This document shows positions 36,917 to 48,412 of a DNA stretch of 64,000 bases, in pieces. Under the pieces are notes generated by a model, which saw only the letters and a program-made list of their open reading frames with translations, did not search any database and was not told where the DNA came from. The stretch is taken from positions 310,001 through 374,000 of the forward strand of contig WTXD01000002.1 in the NCBI GenBank assembly GCA_022496205.1, given 5' to 3'. This stretch comes from Gloeopeniophorella convolvens (taxonomy: Eukaryota; Basidiomycota; Agaricomycetes; Russulales). A program made the position numbers and the translations under genes. The first letter of the stretch is position 1. Each line of letters begins with the position of its first letter.

Positions 36917-37842
36917 ATGTTCACTTACTACCGCACCACGCATCCTTACAACGCTGGCTACCAGATCCACAACAATGTCGACGACCAGCAGCCCGTCGAC
37001 CTGGACGACGCATTTAGGCGTTACACTTATCTCACAGAAATGGAGACACCCAACGCGTCGTCTGAAAACGACGGCGGAAGTGGTACTTTCCAATTTTCCC
37101 TTCCCGAACCTCTCCTGCACGGCCCTCCCCCCAGCGCACCCCCTATGCCAATACTAGGGGAAGTCATTCAAGGCTACACCGTCCCCCTGCAGCAGCACGG
37201 TGGGCCCGTGACCCCGGCCGCCCCCATGCCACAGGCGTCGTTTGTTCATGTCTACGCTGTCCCCCAGCTGCCGCCCCCGTCCATGCAGCCCATCGCCGGA
37301 CCATCGGCGCCACAGCTCCCTCAGGAGCCTATCGCCACCCTCCCTCCGAGGCGTGGCAGGGGAACCCGCCCCAGGACCGTTATCGAGCCGGTAGGCCTCC
37401 CGTCATCCCCCTCGCCTTCGTCGCTGACAGTCTGCGCCCTTAGACACACCCATGCTGCATGGGTGTGAAGCGGGAGAGCCTCAAGAGGCACTTCACCACT
37501 CTTGAGCACAGGACCTTGGCAGGTCTCGACCCCGACGCGGCGATATGTCCTGTCTGCCATAAAGGGTGTGTACTCCTCTAGGTGGTCGCTGAACGTCAAT
37601 CTAATCTGCTGCGTAGGCTTTCTAGGCCTGATGCCCGCACACGGCACATGTTGAGGCGCCATACCAAAAAAGAGCTGGCATCGGTCCAGGAATGGATTAA
37701 TGCCAAGCCCTCGTTAAAAAGGGCCATCGCAACGATGGAGGCCACAAAGGCTCAGGAGGCCGCGGAGGCTCTGGAGGCTGCAGAGGCTCTGGAGGCTGCA
37801 GAGGCTCTGGAGAGTGCGAGAGCCAGGAGGCGCAGGTCCTGA
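36917..37842 (+). CDS. C2H2-type zinc finger protein (fungal-specific, putative regulator)
   Basis: The first exon codes a disordered P/Q/G-rich N-terminus (MFTYYRTTHPYNAGY, QQPVDLDDAFRRYTYL) and ends RRGRGTRPRTVIEP at donor 37391. Intron 37391-37443 and intron 37566-37616 lead to a clear C2H2 finger, CPVCHKGLSRPDARTRHMLR-RH (C-x2-C-x12-H-x4-H). A preceding degenerate finger is possible (PCC, then KRESLKRHFTTLEH). The C-terminus has A-L-E-A-A-E repeats ending in ARARRRRS. Retaining the first intron would stop translation at 37468 before any finger. DNA binding is inferred from the finger only; no orthologue name is recognised. The gene stands alone between the gene-poor island and RIB4. Confidence 0.7.
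37445..37467. repeat. Perfect 23-nt palindrome at a splice acceptor
   Basis: CACACCCATGC (37445-37455), a central T, then GCATGGGTGTG (37457-37467): two perfect 11-nt arms. It begins 2 nt after the AG (37442-37443) of the first intron of the C2H2 gene, and its right arm overlaps the stop codon that is used if the intron is retained. Confidence 0.85.
37765..37812 (+). repeat. Coding minisatellite, 18-bp unit
   Basis: The unit GAGGCTCTGGAGGCTGCA occurs at 37765-37782 and 37783-37800 with a partial third copy to 37812. It encodes E-A-L-E-A-A in the C-terminal helix of the C2H2 protein. Identical copies suggest recent slippage. Confidence 0.85.
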
Positions 37843-38374
37843 ATACGCTTTCTTGGCAACCTACCATTGTACGACACTACTATCGTTAACTATCTGTAGC
37901 TCCAGTGTAGCTCTAGCTGCCGCTATTCGCGCGCTATCATTGGCTCCGGCCGTGTTGTATCATTCATACTAGTATTTGTGCTGTTGATCCAACTATAGTA
38001 GAATCGAGCGAACGACTCCTGCATCGTCCTTGCCCCACGTCGAATCAGTGCCAGCCGGTCGAAATCAGCCCCGGTATTCTAACTCTGGCCCAAAATTCTT
38101 CTTGAGACGGCACCGGCGACCTCTGGCAATAATTTTCATCGTCCTCGCGTCGTACTTACTGTAGAAGATAAGTCTAGTGCTTAAAGGGGAAATAGCGCGG
38201 AGCGCGGCGGGCGCTTAGATGAGCCCTGGCGAAGTCGACAATTGCGCCCCGACACGGACAAGTGAACGGTTGCGAAATGTGCGGCGGCGGGTGTGAAAAC
38301 CCGTCCTTCTATCATACAACATTGTGCAGTATCTGCTCAGACGACGGGGCTTGCTCCATCTCGTAATTCCCCGA
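37843..38374. other. Intergenic region C2H2 gene to RIB4
   Basis: 530 bp between convergent stops with no coding evidence. Composition is closer to AT-rich than the neighbouring genes. No repeat or RNA gene is seen. Confidence 0.45.
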
Positions 38375-39184
<810 letters not shown>

Positions 39185-39198
39185 CTAGGCCTCCCCTA

Positions 39199-40888
39199 AT
39201 GGCAGACGACGCGCCCGAGAGCTCCCTGGGGGCAGGAGCTGATTTGGCATGTATGTTTCTTTGCTGTGGCTGTGATGGCGAGTCTGACGGGCCGCGTCAC
39301 AGATACCTATACCTTAGTTCATGCATTTCTAACGGAACGGTCACACAAAAAGGCAGCGAGCGCGCTGAGAAAAGCCGCCAGCGACGTTGTCGCCATAGAA
39401 GACGATACGGCGCATGAGGGGCCGACGCTGGGGGAAATCTTGAAGGAGTGGAAGGAATTGAAATCGGCCGCAGTCTCCGAGTAAGTTTAGAGCATATCGG
39501 CGCACGCGCCCCTGCATTGACACCGTTCAAGGGATTCTTCCAGTTCTGAATCCGATTCTGACTCGGGTGAGCATCTCGAACCCCAGCCACTCCCCTACAT
39601 CCTCAACGGCTTGCAGATTCGTCCGATGATTCTTCGTCCGACGAGAACAGCACAGTGGAGAACAAACCTGCGGCGAAGGAAGCGGCTAAAGCGAAAGCTC
39701 GTAAGACACCTCCCCTAAAGATGCGTACCAATTCACTCACAATCACACAACCATACTCTGCCCTCAGCTGCCGCATCCGGTAGGTCCGCTCCCGCCCTCC
39801 CGTGTGCGTCACTCACGGCGTTCAGGTGATAGCGACAATGTGCTTCCAAAGGTAGCCACGTCAGGTGATAGCAACAATGGGCCTGCAAAGGCTGCCACAG
39901 AAGCCCAAGCCACAGATGCAAAAGCGGAGGTTGGGCGTGACTCTAGCAAGACACTTTCTTCCGCGGACGAAGATACCAGCGAAGACGGGTCTTCGGACGA
40001 TTCAAACGACGACTCGAGCGACGCATCCGACGAGGATTCAGACTCGGACGACGACTCTGACGCCGCAAAGGCTAAACCAAAGGCCAAGACGGCAAAAGCT
40101 GCGCCCGCGTCTTCATCCGACGACTCTTCCAGCTCTAGCTCAGACTCGGACTCGGACGCAGACGCAAACAAGAAGAAGACTGCTAAGGCCACAAAAGCAA
40201 AGAGCAAAGCGAAATCCTCGTCGAGCTCGAGCTCGGACTCGGACTCGGATTCGGACAACTCGTCGAGCTCAGACCCAAAACCCACGAAACCCGTCAAAAA
40301 GCGGCCCGCGCCGCAGGCCGCGGCCAAGAGCCCGAGTCCGTCCTCCAGCAGCGCGGCGTCCTCTTCGTCCGAGTCCAAGGACGAGCTCGAGGAAAGCCCG
40401 GCTCAGTCAGTTGCGTCCGAACCTGACCAGCGGACGACGAAGAAGCTCCGGACGAACGAGAGCGCTGCTGTGGCCACCGCGAGCGCTCCGCCCGAGCCTC
40501 CGACCAAGGAGCGGAAAGGCAAGGGCCAGCGCAAGGTCAACACGCCCTTCCAGCGCGTCAAAGTGGACACGGTCACGTACGACGACGACAAGCTGAAGGA
40601 CAACACGTTCGAGTCGCGGGTGCGTCGTTTCTTCCTGCTGTGTACCGGAATTGCTGAATGCGTTATCGTGGGCACAGGGTGCGAGCGCGAATGACTATGG
40701 TGCGCGCGCGAGCCGCGACCTCATCGTGACGAGGGGAGACGGGTTCAGGAAGGAAAAGAACAAAAAGAAGAGGGGCTCGTATCGGGGAGGCGACATCACA
40801 GTGAGGCAAATTCCGCCCAGCCCAAACACGCCAGTACGCTGACGGTATTCCAGATGCGGTCCCATAGCTTTAAGTTCACAGATTGACA
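39199..40888 (+). CDS. SRP40: SRP40 / Nopp140 (NOLC1) nucleolar phosphoprotein
   Basis: An N-terminal LisH motif (YTLVHAFLTERSHKKAASAL) is followed by long alternating acidic-serine blocks (DSDSDSDNSSSSD, SSSDDSSSSSSDSDSDAD) and basic K/A/P spacers (KAKPKAKTAKAAP), the Nopp140 layout. The conserved SRP40 C-terminal domain is NTPFQRVKVDTVTYDDDKL, then NTFESR and GASANDYGARASRDLIVTRG, KRGSYRGGDIT and MRSHSFKFTD, stopping at 40886-40888. The protein is a chaperone for box C/D and H/ACA snoRNPs and shuttles between nucleolus and cytoplasm, acting with RNA polymerase I; the serines are predicted CK2 sites. Early exons are very small (one codes only DSSSSESDSDS), so the exact junctions between 39490 and 39840 are uncertain. 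Confidence 0.92.
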
Positions 40889-41000
40889 CACGTCCTTTAC
40901 CACTCCTCGATAATTATACGAGCCCATTCGAGCCTCCGTTGATGCGTGATACAGCGGAGCGACGCCCCTTATCCGGTGCGGCATACGGGGGACTACTATA

Positions 41001-43003
41001 TCATGCATCGTCTAGAACACGAATAAACTCAAAGTCGACGGCGCCTTGCCAAGGCAGCGGCGCCGCCTGAGCAGCCCTGGGCTGCACCCCGCGGTCTTTC
41101 CTCTTCACGCCGGGCGGCGGCTCGTACCAAACGAGGTCGGGCGCGTCCAACCGCGCAAGCACGACGTCCTCCCTGCCCTCGCGCCGCCACACGACCTCCG
41201 GCCAGAGCCACCGCCCGCCGAGCACCAGCACGACGCGGCCCGTGCCCTCCCGCACGCTGCGCACCGCCGCGTCGCCCGGCGGGACCGCGTCAAGCCGCAG
41301 CGCGACCTCGAACCGGTTGTCGAACAGCACGTCTACGCGCGCGGCGCCGCCCGCGCGGCGCACCGCGGCGCTGACGTCGCGCTCGAACGCGGCGCGCGCC
41401 TCGCGTGGCGGCGGCGCACGTGACGCGAGCCACCCCGCGCGCTCGCCCGCCGCGAGCGCGCCGTGGCGCAGGCGGCCGTCGGTGCAGATGCGCAGCGGCG
41501 TCCAGAGCACCGCGCCGCCGGCGTTGAACGGCGTGCGTGCGCTCGGGTCCGCGTCCGCGTCGGTGCCCCACACGCGCGCGACGATGCGCTGCAGGCTCTC
41601 GCGCCGGCGGCCGGCCTGCGCGCGCGGCGAGCCCCACGGCGCGGGCGAGGCGTAGCGCAGGATGCGCAGGACCATGCCGAGCTGCACGAGCGGGTCGCGC
41701 ACGCTCGTCGCGAGCTTGTCCGCGGCGAGCAGGAAGGTGCCCGGCGGGGCGTCGACGGCGAAGTGGTGGAGGAAGACGCTGGCTGGGGGGCGGGCGGCGG
41801 GCGTCGGTCAGTCTGCGTGTGCGTGTGCGTGTGTATTAGGTGGGGGCTAGGGCGCACCGCGGCTCTCGATGTCGGCGAGGTTGCGGGACAGCGCGCGCGC
41901 GGCGGCGCGCAGGTTCTCGCGGCTGCCTGTGAGGTCGAGCGCGACCGGGAGCGTCGGGTCCAGCACGGCGGCCTCGATGCGCGATATCCGGAGAGCGATG
42001 TCAGGCGGGAGCGTGGTCGGCGCGCTCTGCGGATGTGATGCATGTCGATGGGCGCAGCCGTCCGGGCGGGGGAGAAAGACGCACCAAGGGCACGGGCACG
42101 CCGCTCTGCGCTTCCTCCGAGCCGGGCGGCGTGCTCGCGAGCATGTGCCGGATGGCGTTGCGCACGGTGAGGTCCGGCTGGAAGTTGGTCTTGTCGACGA
42201 CATAGTGCAGCCCGTACTCGTCGCACGTCGCCAGGATCCTGTCCTGCCAGTGCGCCGCTCAGCCCCCCACCACACCACACCACCCACCCACACACACGCA
42301 CCTTGGACACGTCCAACAACGGCCGCACGATCCAGCGCCGCAGCCCATCCGCCCCAAACCACCCCGCCTCGCGCGCATCCCGGCCCAGCGCCATCCCAAA
42401 CCGGCGCACAGGCCGCATGCCCCCCAGCCCGAGCGCCGAGCTCCCCGCCGCAAGGCGCATAAGCACCGTCTCGAGCTGGTCGTCCGCATGGTGCGCCGTC
42501 GCGAGCACGCGCACGCCCGCGCGCGCGAGCGCGCCGTGCAGCAGCTGGTAGCGCGCCGCGCGCGCGGGCGCCTCGGGCGGCGCGCCGGGCGGCGGGCGCG
42601 GCGGGAAGGGCGGCGTGCCCCAGGGCACGCGCAGCGCGGTGTGCGGCGCGCGGAGGCGCGCGGCGGTGTGTGCGGCGGCGTGGGCCATGCGCGCGGAGGC
42701 GCGGGGCTGGAGGGCGTGGTCGACGTGGAGGGAGAGGAGGGCGGTGGGCGGGGCGGCGGGGCGGGGGGCGAGGTCGAGCATGCGGCGGAGGAGGAAGAGG
42801 AGGCAGGTCGAGTCGGGCCCGGCGGAGTTGGCGACGGCTGTGCGCGGGGGGCGGGGGGTGGTCAGGGTGCGGGTGTTGGGGCGTGTGTCGGGGGCGTCGT
42901 GGTGCGCACCGATGGTGTCGGGCCAGCCGCCGGGGGGTGCGCACTTGGCCATCATGTGCACAAACTCGAGATTCGAGATGGATTTGATCTGGGGCGCGAG
43001 CAT
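41001..43003 (-). CDS. TilS-like tRNA(Ile)-lysidine synthetase (PP-loop ATPase)
   Basis: The start MLAPQIKSISNLEFVHMMAK splices to AVANSAGPDSTCLLFLLRRM, a PP-loop (consensus SGGxDS; here SAGPDS). Then ALLSLHVDHALQP and VLATAHHADDQLETVLMRLA follow, the TilS signature with the HHxDDQxET motif, and SSALGLGGM. The exon near 42240-42100 codes GLHYVVDKTNFQPDLTVRN. The C-terminal exon (41001-41780) is arginine/alanine rich and less conserved. TilS attaches lysine to C34 of tRNA-Ile(CAU), so AUA is decoded as Ile; in a nuclear genome it would most likely serve mitochondria. No clear targeting peptide is visible at this start. GC content of the gene is extreme. Confidence 0.85.
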
Positions 43004-43559
43004 ATCGTGGGGTCAGCTGGTTGCGTTGTGGGTGCCCGGGTGCATCGTGTCTCGCGGTCGAGCGGAACGTCGCAGACGTCGGCAAAGAGGCGCTGTGGCG
43101 ACTCGGAACGGTGACCCGGCCCGCGACACACCCTCGTTGGCGAAACAAATTACATGTGCCATTCATTTTCAGCGATAAATAGGTAAAGGGCTCCTTCGTA
43201 TGTGTAGCGTAATAGTACGACATGGTGTGCAAGTAAGTACAAGGATGACGAACAAGGCGACTGAATGTCCACGTCCGTTCGACACTGTCCCTGTCCGTGA
43301 TGCAACGACGGTGTGTATCAGAGTACAAAGGCGGGGGCGACTAGCAAGCAGACAACCAAATGACGGGAGGCACAACGCGCTATCAAGAAAGTGGAATGAG
43401 CAGCGACAGCGGGAGAAAAAGGGGAGCGCATATGTGGGTTAAAAAGTGGTGGTACACGGGTGGAGGGAAGGAAACCTTTCGTTTTGCGGGGGCGCGTCTA
43501 ACTTGTATGTATCCAGCTGGCGGCAGGCCGCCGTTTGTTAGTTCGTTCGTTCGTCCGCT
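43004..43559. other. Intergenic region, TilS-like promoter and YTH 3' end
   Basis: 556 bp between the start of the TilS-like gene and the stop of the YTH gene. It contains a short TTCG tetranucleotide repeat (about 43540-43556). No gene is supported. Confidence 0.45.
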
Positions 43560-46221
43560 TCATGAGGGGAACCCGGGCACACCCCCGACAAAGCCTTGGT
43601 TACCCCCCGGGCTCGGGTTGCGCATCAGGCTCTGCATCGCCTGCGGGTTCACAAACGGCAGGCCCATCTGCATCTGCATCAGCGGGCTCATCCCCTGCAT
43701 CTGCAGCTGCGAGAACGCGAGGCTGTTCGGCGCGCCCAGGCTGAACGGCTGCTGCTGCTGTTGCTGCTGGAGCGGCGGCGACGGCGAGCTGTGCTGCGGC
43801 GACGGCGGCGATTGCGCGGCCACCGCGGCCGCGGTCTGCGCTTGCATTCGCTGGAGCGATTGGAGCTAGGGGGGGGCATCCGAGGCGTTAGGCGGCGGCG
43901 GGTGGAGGGGCGCGTGGGACGCTTACCTCGTAGAACGCAAAGTCCTGGAGCAGCGACGTCCGAGCTGGATGCGTGTGGAAGATGCGAAGCATCTCCTGGC
44001 CCGCATCCGGGAGCAGCTCCTGGGTATCGCGCGAGTTTGTGACCGGCTTCCTCTCCTGGGTGTTGCTGCGGGTGCTCTCGGTCAGCAAGGCAAAGAAGAC
44101 AAGGGGGAACGTTCCCTACTTGAGGCGTATGTGGCGCAGGTTGGCGTTCGGGATGTCGCGCACGAAGATCCATCGCACTTTGAACACGCCCTTCCATTTG
44201 TCAGACGCCCAGACGGTGCTGCTGCGGGTGTAGTCCACTGGCGTCAACATCTCCGCCATGCCGCAAAAGTGGCCGCTGCAGAACATCAACACGAGGACTA
44301 GAGCACAAACGAAGCAATCGTCGTACCTGGCGTTCACGCTAAAGAACAGATAGATGGGGCCCCGCCCGGCAGTCTCCTTGAACGCCTTGTCGAGCCTCTT
44401 GTTCCCCGGATCCGTCGAGCTCCAGATCTCATATTTGAGAGATTTCTGCACGTCGTCCTCGGTGTACGACTTGATGACAAAGTACCGAGCCTTCAAACAA
44501 CAGAAGAAGCATCAGAAAACACCAATCAGAGCGCGGCGCAGGGCGACGAACAAATGGGGGCCGCGTGTCAAAGTTCGGCGGATTGTAGCCTTTGGTCGCG
44601 ACAAGAGTGGGAACGTCGATGGGCGACGTGAGAATGCCCGGCTGCGCCGTGCCCATAACGCCAAGCGCGCCAACCTGCGTGTTCAAACCCAGCCGCAGGT
44701 TCTGCTGCTGATTGAGGTACTGCGCTGGGATGGGCGGGACGCTCGGCACGCCCGGGCCCTTGCCCTGCTGCTGCTGCTGCTGTTGCTGCTGCCCGTACCC
44801 GTAGTTGAGGTTCGGGTTCGACGAGCGGTTCGCGAGCACGCGCTCCTTCTGGTCCCACGTCCCGGACGCCGTAAACGCGCGGTCGTCGTGCTCGCCCGTG
44901 GGCCCACGTTGCTGCTGCGCGGCCGGCGGCGGCAATCCATGCCCGATGGGCGGCACGTACGCAGACGCGCTGACCGGCCCCGACGCGCCACCCGGCATCT
45001 GCGCGCCGCGCTCCTCCAGATTCGTGACGAGCTGCAGCTTGCGCGAGCCGTTGCCGCCGCCGTCGTTTTGGCCCGCGTTGCGCAGCGTGGCGAGCTGCTG
45101 GGGTTGCGGCTGCTGCTGCGGCTGGTTGAACCGGGGTGGGTGGTTGGACTGGGCACCGGGGAAGGCTCCTGCCGGATAGCCCCGGGCCTGATCGTTGATG
45201 TCCATGGAGGACAGTGCGCGCTGCACATCGTCGATGGAAGAACCGCCAGAACCGGTGCCAGTAAGGTTGGCGTTGCCCCCCTGGGGACGCCACTCGTTGT
45301 TGCCGGGCGTGTTCCACGGGGAGGAGCGGCCGATCGGACTGGTGGGGGGGTACTGTTGCCCCGAGGTCTGCCGGGTGAAGTACGACTCGTCCTCATGGCC
45401 GCCGGTGGAATCATCCGCGTATTCTTCATCAGCCCCGGTAGGGCTGGGCGTCTGGGCGTGGTGGCCGGGGGTGCGGACCTGCGTCTGCAGCGTCCCCGCG
45501 CGCCGGAGGCCCGCTGTGGCGGCCATTCGTTTTACGCCGGCGGCGGCGGCGCCGTATGTGAGCGACTGGTGCCTCCGGACGGCCGAGCCGGGGGGCGGAG
45601 AGGGCACGGTGCCGAAATGGGAGGACATCGGGGACGAGTTTTGGGAGTGCTGATCTAGGTGCTGATGATGCACGTTTTCAGCAGCGTAGGTGGCCTGCCG
45701 AATAAGTGAATACCCTAGGGCCACAGGGAGATACGGGGTGCGGGGGATATACCTCGTCGTCGGGCCTCAGGCCGCGCATCTCGGTTTCCCATTCCTCCTC
45801 GTCGCCCTCATGGCCAGCGATGGCCGTGAGGCTGTTCAGGGTGCGGGGGGTGATGTTACCGGAGCCGCGGGAGGTGTGGCCATAAGCTAAAGCCGATGGT
45901 GAGATTTGTGGCGAATGGGTAGAGGGATGACGCACCTCTGTTGTAGCGTGTGGGAAGGGAGCTCTGTCTGTGGAGAGAGCCGCCCTTCTCTCCGACTGCG
46001 CCGACGGATCGAACCCATTCCTGATCAACGACCTCATCGTCGCCCCAGGTCTGCTGTTCGTGGGATTCCTCCGAGATGGGAGCTCGGGCAGCTGCGCGTG
46101 CGCTCCTCGAGGTTGCAGTGATGGTGTGATGACGACGAACTGTGGTAGACTGCTGCTCTACGCCTGCGGATGGGGGAGGAGGGGGAGGAGGAGAGATGGG
46201 ATGTGGTGGAGGTGCAGACAT
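43560..46221 (-). CDS. YTH-domain N6-methyladenosine reader (Mmi1/Pho92/YTHDF type)
   Basis: From ATG 46221 ([17 protein letters not shown]) a long disordered N-terminal part runs through at least three exons, with Q/N/G-rich tracts (QQQQQQQQQ at about 44770-44790). The YTH domain is at about 44490-44120: [64 protein letters not shown], and [20 protein letters not shown]. The two Trp of the m6A cage (IWSS and DKWKG) are present. An exon carrying [12 protein letters not shown] and IFHTH follows, then a Q-rich C-terminus. YTH proteins bind m6A or specific hexamers (Mmi1 binds DSR in meiotic mRNAs) and control mRNA decay. The domain position, inside a much longer low-complexity chain, resembles the S. 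pombe and budding yeast proteins. Confidence 0.9.
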
Positions 46222-46850
46222 GATAAGCGAGGTAGAAGGAGAGAAAGAGAGACAAGAAGTAAACAGGATATGGGAGAAGATAGATGGAGATGAAGAGACC
46301 TGGCAGCGATGCGCTGCCTTGGCCGTGGAGAGTTGCCCGCAAGTTGCCCGTGCACAGGAGACCTTTGCACTCGGCCCGGCACCAATTGATTGAATCACTT
46401 TGCCGTCGTCTGCCTCTCTTTCCCTTGGCGCTCTTCAGCGCTCTCCAACGGCCCCGACGCTCCCACTTACTCCCAGGCCTGCCTTCTTCCCCCTAGCACT
46501 CTCTAATGAGAGACCATTACCCAGAATCTCTGTATTACCAAGTTGGTGGCTTTAGGCCAAATATATGTCTGCAAGGGTGCTCCACTCCCTTGCTTTAACT
46601 GAGTGTTGTTATTCAACACATGTGACCAGAGAGTACAAGTACAATCTCAACAAGCTTGCAGGAGCTCTCTTTGCCTCAAAACCTTCCCTTGAACTGGTCC
46701 TAGGTATGGCATATCTCCTGGTATCTGATGCATAGCCTGTGATAACTTTAGCCAGGCATCAGGCCCTCTGGTGCATCATCACTCCTTGTCCCCGTCTCCG
46801 AATGGGTCAGAAGCATAGCATTTCAAAATCCGGGATCACCTCACCATGCA
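46222..46850. other. Intergenic region with composition unlike its neighbours
   Basis: The segment 46500-46850 is clearly less GC-rich than the flanking genes. It contains a minus-strand open stretch of about 43 codons (46647-46776, including WLKLSQAMHQIPG) and a plus-strand frame from ATG 46506 (MRDHYPESLYYQVGGF). Neither has enough support to call. It probably contains the unresolved 5' exon of the next gene. Confidence 0.4.
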
Positions 46851-48250
46851 GCTGATTTCCTTTCACTCTCGCCACTGTGGTTTGATGACATTGCCGAGTT
46901 GGCCAAGAAGCTCAATGCACTCAAGCCAAAGGGCAGACGAGCCGGTGAGGACGACAGCGCTGCCAACAAGGCTTTCCTCGGAAATTCCGACGACTCTGGC
47001 CGCTTCAGATCTGCGTTTGAACAGAACAGGTCAGTGCTTGTGGGCGCGCGCCCCTGGCTTCCGCGCATCGCCACTGAACTGCGCTCCGCGCCTACTTAGG
47101 CTGCTGTTTCATGCTTTCCAGCCTGCTTCTGACGTTAGACGGTTCGGCCTGAGCCGGTCTGCCCCATGGGCCGCTGCGCGCATCATCTCGCTTGCCTACA
47201 ACGAGTGGATGCACGAGAAGGGCGCGCTCCTGGACATCGGCTGGAGCCTGCTGGACCAACGCACGCACCCCCCGACGTTCAACGAGTCCGTGCATCTCGA
47301 GCTCGACGAGAGGCGCAATCTCGGTAACAAGGGCAAGCGCAGGGTGGTGCGTACTCTCGACATCCGGCGCGACTGCAGTCGCTGAGGCCGTTCTGCGCAG
47401 CCCTTTGGCCACGGCACGGCCGAGGTACTCAGCCAAGACGGCATCGCGCGCAAGCTCCGGGACCTGCTCAGGCCCGAGCGGCGGCCTACCGTCCTCCTCG
47501 TGGACGGCGAAGCGCCCACCCGGGCGCTGCTCGAGAGCCTCGGCGTCGACACGGACGGATGGGCGTTTGGGCTCGCGGACCTGCTCCGGTGAGCCGTGCG
47601 CCGCGCTCCTCCTGCACGGCCGTTTCTGAAACGCCGTCGCGGCCAGCAATCCCGAGCCGCCGCGCCGCAGCCAGTACAGCGGCCGCGACCCGCGCCGACG
47701 CTCGCGCTCCCCGCGCCGCGACGAGAGGCGGCACGACGAGCGCAGGCGCTCGCCGCCGCGCGCGCCGCCGGCGGTGTTCGTCGTCGACGTGCGCCAGCTC
47801 TACACCACCCTCCGGCAGATCACCGGCTCGCGCGATGCCCTCACCCGCGTCGCGGTCGCGCTGGGGCTCGAGGCCGACGTCGACGGCATGTGCGCCGGGA
47901 ACGAGAGCCGGTGAGTTGCCCGGCGGCTTCTCCGATAAGCGGCCCCTCTGACGCGCCTCGGAAGGCTGCTGGCAGAGATGTGGACGGCCATGGCCAGCGG
48001 GCCCGCCATCGACGAGCAGTACAGCGCACGCTGGGGCGCCGACGCGGTGCCGTCTGCCTCCAAGACACCCGGCGCCGGCACTGCGTCGGGCTCGCGGGCT
48101 TCGGCTGTGCTGGACCCGGGCGATCCTGACTTTGACCCGAACGACCTCGCGCCGGTCGGCGTCTCGGGGCTCGCACAGCCGTCTCGGGCAGAGCAGTACG
48201 ATTCGTGGGACGAGCTGGACGATGACGAGGAGGAGCACTATGCGCGCTAA
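46851..48250 (+). CDS. Gfd2/YDR514C-like protein (RNase H-like fold, probably degenerate)
   Basis: The recognisable frame begins about ADFLSLSPLWFDDIAELAKK; an upstream exon with the true ATG is not resolved, so the given 5' end is the first codon of this block. The core reads AARIISLAYNEWMHEKGALL, DIGWSLLDQRTHPPTFNESV, HLELDERRNLGNKGKRR, FGHGTAEVLSQDGIARKLRD and VLLVDGEAPTRALLESLG. This is the Gfd2/YDR514C C-terminal pattern seen in many basidiomycete proteins. Usual members have a DxE-type position where this protein has AYNEW, so nuclease activity is doubtful. An arginine/serine stretch (RRSRSPRRDERRHDERRR) follows, then AVFVVDVRQLYTTLRQITGS, and the acidic end DSWDELDDDEEEHYAR. Confidence 0.65.
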
Positions 48251-48412
48251 GTGGATGTCTGCTGCGTAGGCGCGCACCGGCTCCGGAACTGCACCATATC
48301 CTGTAGAGTACTGTATTTACACACTGTCGCTTCACCCTTGCGCGCCGCGGCCGGTTTCCCTCGCCCACGCCCTCGGGCAGCAACTGTCTCCGCAACTCCG
48401 GCGGGAGATCAC

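Noticed and set aside
37756..37812. CRISPR-like repeat
   Set aside because: Units are directly adjacent without spacers and encode part of a protein helix; this is a eukaryotic genome.
39809..40378. Serine/glutamate/leucine-rich minus frame across SRP40
   Set aside because: Complement of the repetitive SRP40 acidic-serine blocks.
41847..43328. A 493-codon minus frame antisense/out of frame to the TilS-like gene
   Set aside because: It overlaps the TilS coding exons in another frame, is dominated by R, A, P and H as expected of a shadow in GC-rich DNA, and has no domain.
44354..45658. 434-codon plus frame across the YTH gene
   Set aside because: Antisense shadow of the low-complexity YTH N-terminus; arginine/leucine rich and without any domain.
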